Source of the DNA: Ignelater luminosus
Lineage: Eukaryota > Arthropoda > Insecta > Coleoptera > Elateridae
Length of the DNA stretch: 64,000 nt
Assembly (NCBI GenBank): GCA_011009095.1
Contig: VTPC01091012.1
Coordinates: 53,773 to 117,772, forward strand
Reading direction: 5' to 3'
Shown one piece after another: positions 62,601 through 64,000 of the stretch; within the stretch, counting starts at the first letter, position 1; each line of letters begins with the position of its first letter. The notes beneath the pieces are model-generated. The model had not been told where the DNA came from, did no database searches, and saw only the letters and a program-made list of their open reading frames with translations. The position numbers and the translations under genes are program-made.

Positions 62601-64000
62601 ACTTTGACATTTTCAAATAAACTTCTGCTCACACACATAGCTCATTAGAGCCCTAAAAACAAAATATTTTATTATTTTTAAAAACGCAAAAAGATAAATA
62701 AAACACCGGTCAAGTAGGCGTCAATTACTTTACACAAACAAAAAAAAATGTTAAAAAGTTATAAATGTGGTAGTTAAATTGTTTTGTAAGTAGGAGGGCT
62801 ATTTGCTGTTATGTACAGTTCATTATTAGTTATAACAGGGTGTGTATACTGTATACGCAAACAAAACTAAGCTCAAATGATGCTACGCTTTACCGCAAGG
62901 ATTAATGTACTAACTGTTTATCTTGTTACTGATATTATGCATAATGCTGTAAAAATAAAATAAAATCGTAAAACATAATTTTTTAACAAATTATAATAAA
63001 CTCACCGGCATGAAAACTAGAGAACACCAAACTCACCTGAAACAGAAAAAAAGATTAGATCCTTTGCTCCATTAAACTACAGAATCTACTGAAGCAACAA
63101 AAAAAGCAAACAATAAAGCAATATTCTTCAGCATATAAATTATAAAACAGAGAATCAACTTGAAAATTACGACCCAGTGTCTACTTTCAAGCAATCAAAT
63201 CGAAATTTACACCCCCTATCCCAAGATATCTAATTTTCTTCTTTTCTCTTTTGAGCAAAACAAGGAGAATCGTGACGGGTTTTAAAATACGAGAAAATGC
63301 CTGTTACATTTAATTGCCTATTAAATATTCTTCCACCTTAGCGTTTTTAGCGTATTTTCTTGTTTTAATCTTGAAAATATATTAAAATCGGCAAATAATA
63401 TTGAAGCTAAAAATATATAAGTTTTTGTGACATGTTTACATCAACAACCATCTAAAAATAACATAATTAGCTCTTACATATACCTTTTCAAATTAAGTGT
63501 TAACCTGCGTTCCTTCACATCGCTTTAATTGCAATAAATTAAGACTTAATGTAAAATATAATTAAATCCAGTAAATAAAACGGACACGGCAGTTCATCCT
63601 TGAATGTAGTAAGCACAAGATCTTCGGTGGATTTCCGATGTTGTTACTACATTTTCTCCAAGCAATTATCTAAGTTTAAATTCATTATACTGCACTTTCC
63701 TGCTGTTAAAGGTAGACAAGCCTGAAAGTATCTGTTAAGCGTCGGAAGTTCTATGTAATTTAGAATGGATTTCTGCATAAAGTAATTAAAGAATCCTTCT
63801 TATTCGAACAAAATGTTAAAAGAACCCTTCTTGGTTATTTTTATACAAACTTAGAAGAATAATGATAAAGAAAACACGGTCTTACATTAGTGATACTGAC
63901 AGCTCTGAAAGATGTTCTTCGAAACGTGCGAAATAGATTACTGTCTATTTGCATTTTCAATAGTGCTCTCAAACAAGTGATAAATCGCGCTATATATGCC
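56670..64000. other. Intergenic, no gene seen
   Basis: AT-rich DNA with short chance open frames. Notable points are a GC-rich island near 59310-59360 and a transposon-end-like TACAGGGTGAATCGA at 61058. A possible decayed transposase stretch at 60440-60720 could not be confirmed. Confidence 0.45.

Overview
The window is AT-rich, intron-rich eukaryotic DNA with low coding density. It fits an insect nuclear genome. The encoded receptor matches the insect 5-HT2A (5-HT2alpha) lineage, and the DNA is littered with decayed Tc1/mariner-type transposons, LINE fragments and TAGGT-like short runs typical of insects. A beetle is plausible, but the sequence does not prove the order.

The only protein-coding gene I can support is the 3' part of a serotonin receptor gene on the + strand, in five exons: 13205-13429, 13539-13830, 14442-14648, 25030-25323 and 26586-26796. 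The exons have canonical GT/AG junctions and matching phases. They encode about 408 residues, running from just before TM3 through TM4, TM5, a loop of about 140 residues, TM6 and TM7 to the C-terminal tail. The exons for the N-terminus, TM1 and TM2 were not found. The first visible exon needs an upstream donor, so they lie either in the assembly gap (8994-9615) or to the left of the window. Positions 1-13204 are therefore probably mostly intron.

Layout: 1-8993 holds no gene I can recognise. 8994-9615 is an N gap, followed at once by the 3' end of a mariner element (transposase C-terminus and terminal repeat). 9820-13204 is noncoding. 13205-26796 holds the receptor exons. Their largest intron (14649-25029) carries a minus-strand mariner-like element at 16935-18693, which itself contains a nested MITE at 17259-17487. 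The same intron has a duplicated short motif at 24027 and 24268.

Downstream of the gene, 26797-64000 looks like transposon graveyard and intergenic DNA. It contains an RNase H remnant of a LINE (28661-28940), a 999-bp foldback-like mariner relative with terminal repeats of about 410 bp (30066-31064), an inverted repeat (38926-39255), a LINE 3' end with an AAG-type tail (49546-50280), a near-identical 164-bp direct duplication (50502-50665 and 51108-51271) and a 1296-bp Tc1-like element (55372-56667). Several short palindromes and compositional anomalies are candidate regulatory or structural elements. I found no rRNA, tRNA, CRISPR array or bacterial-type system, and no clear new multi-gene system.
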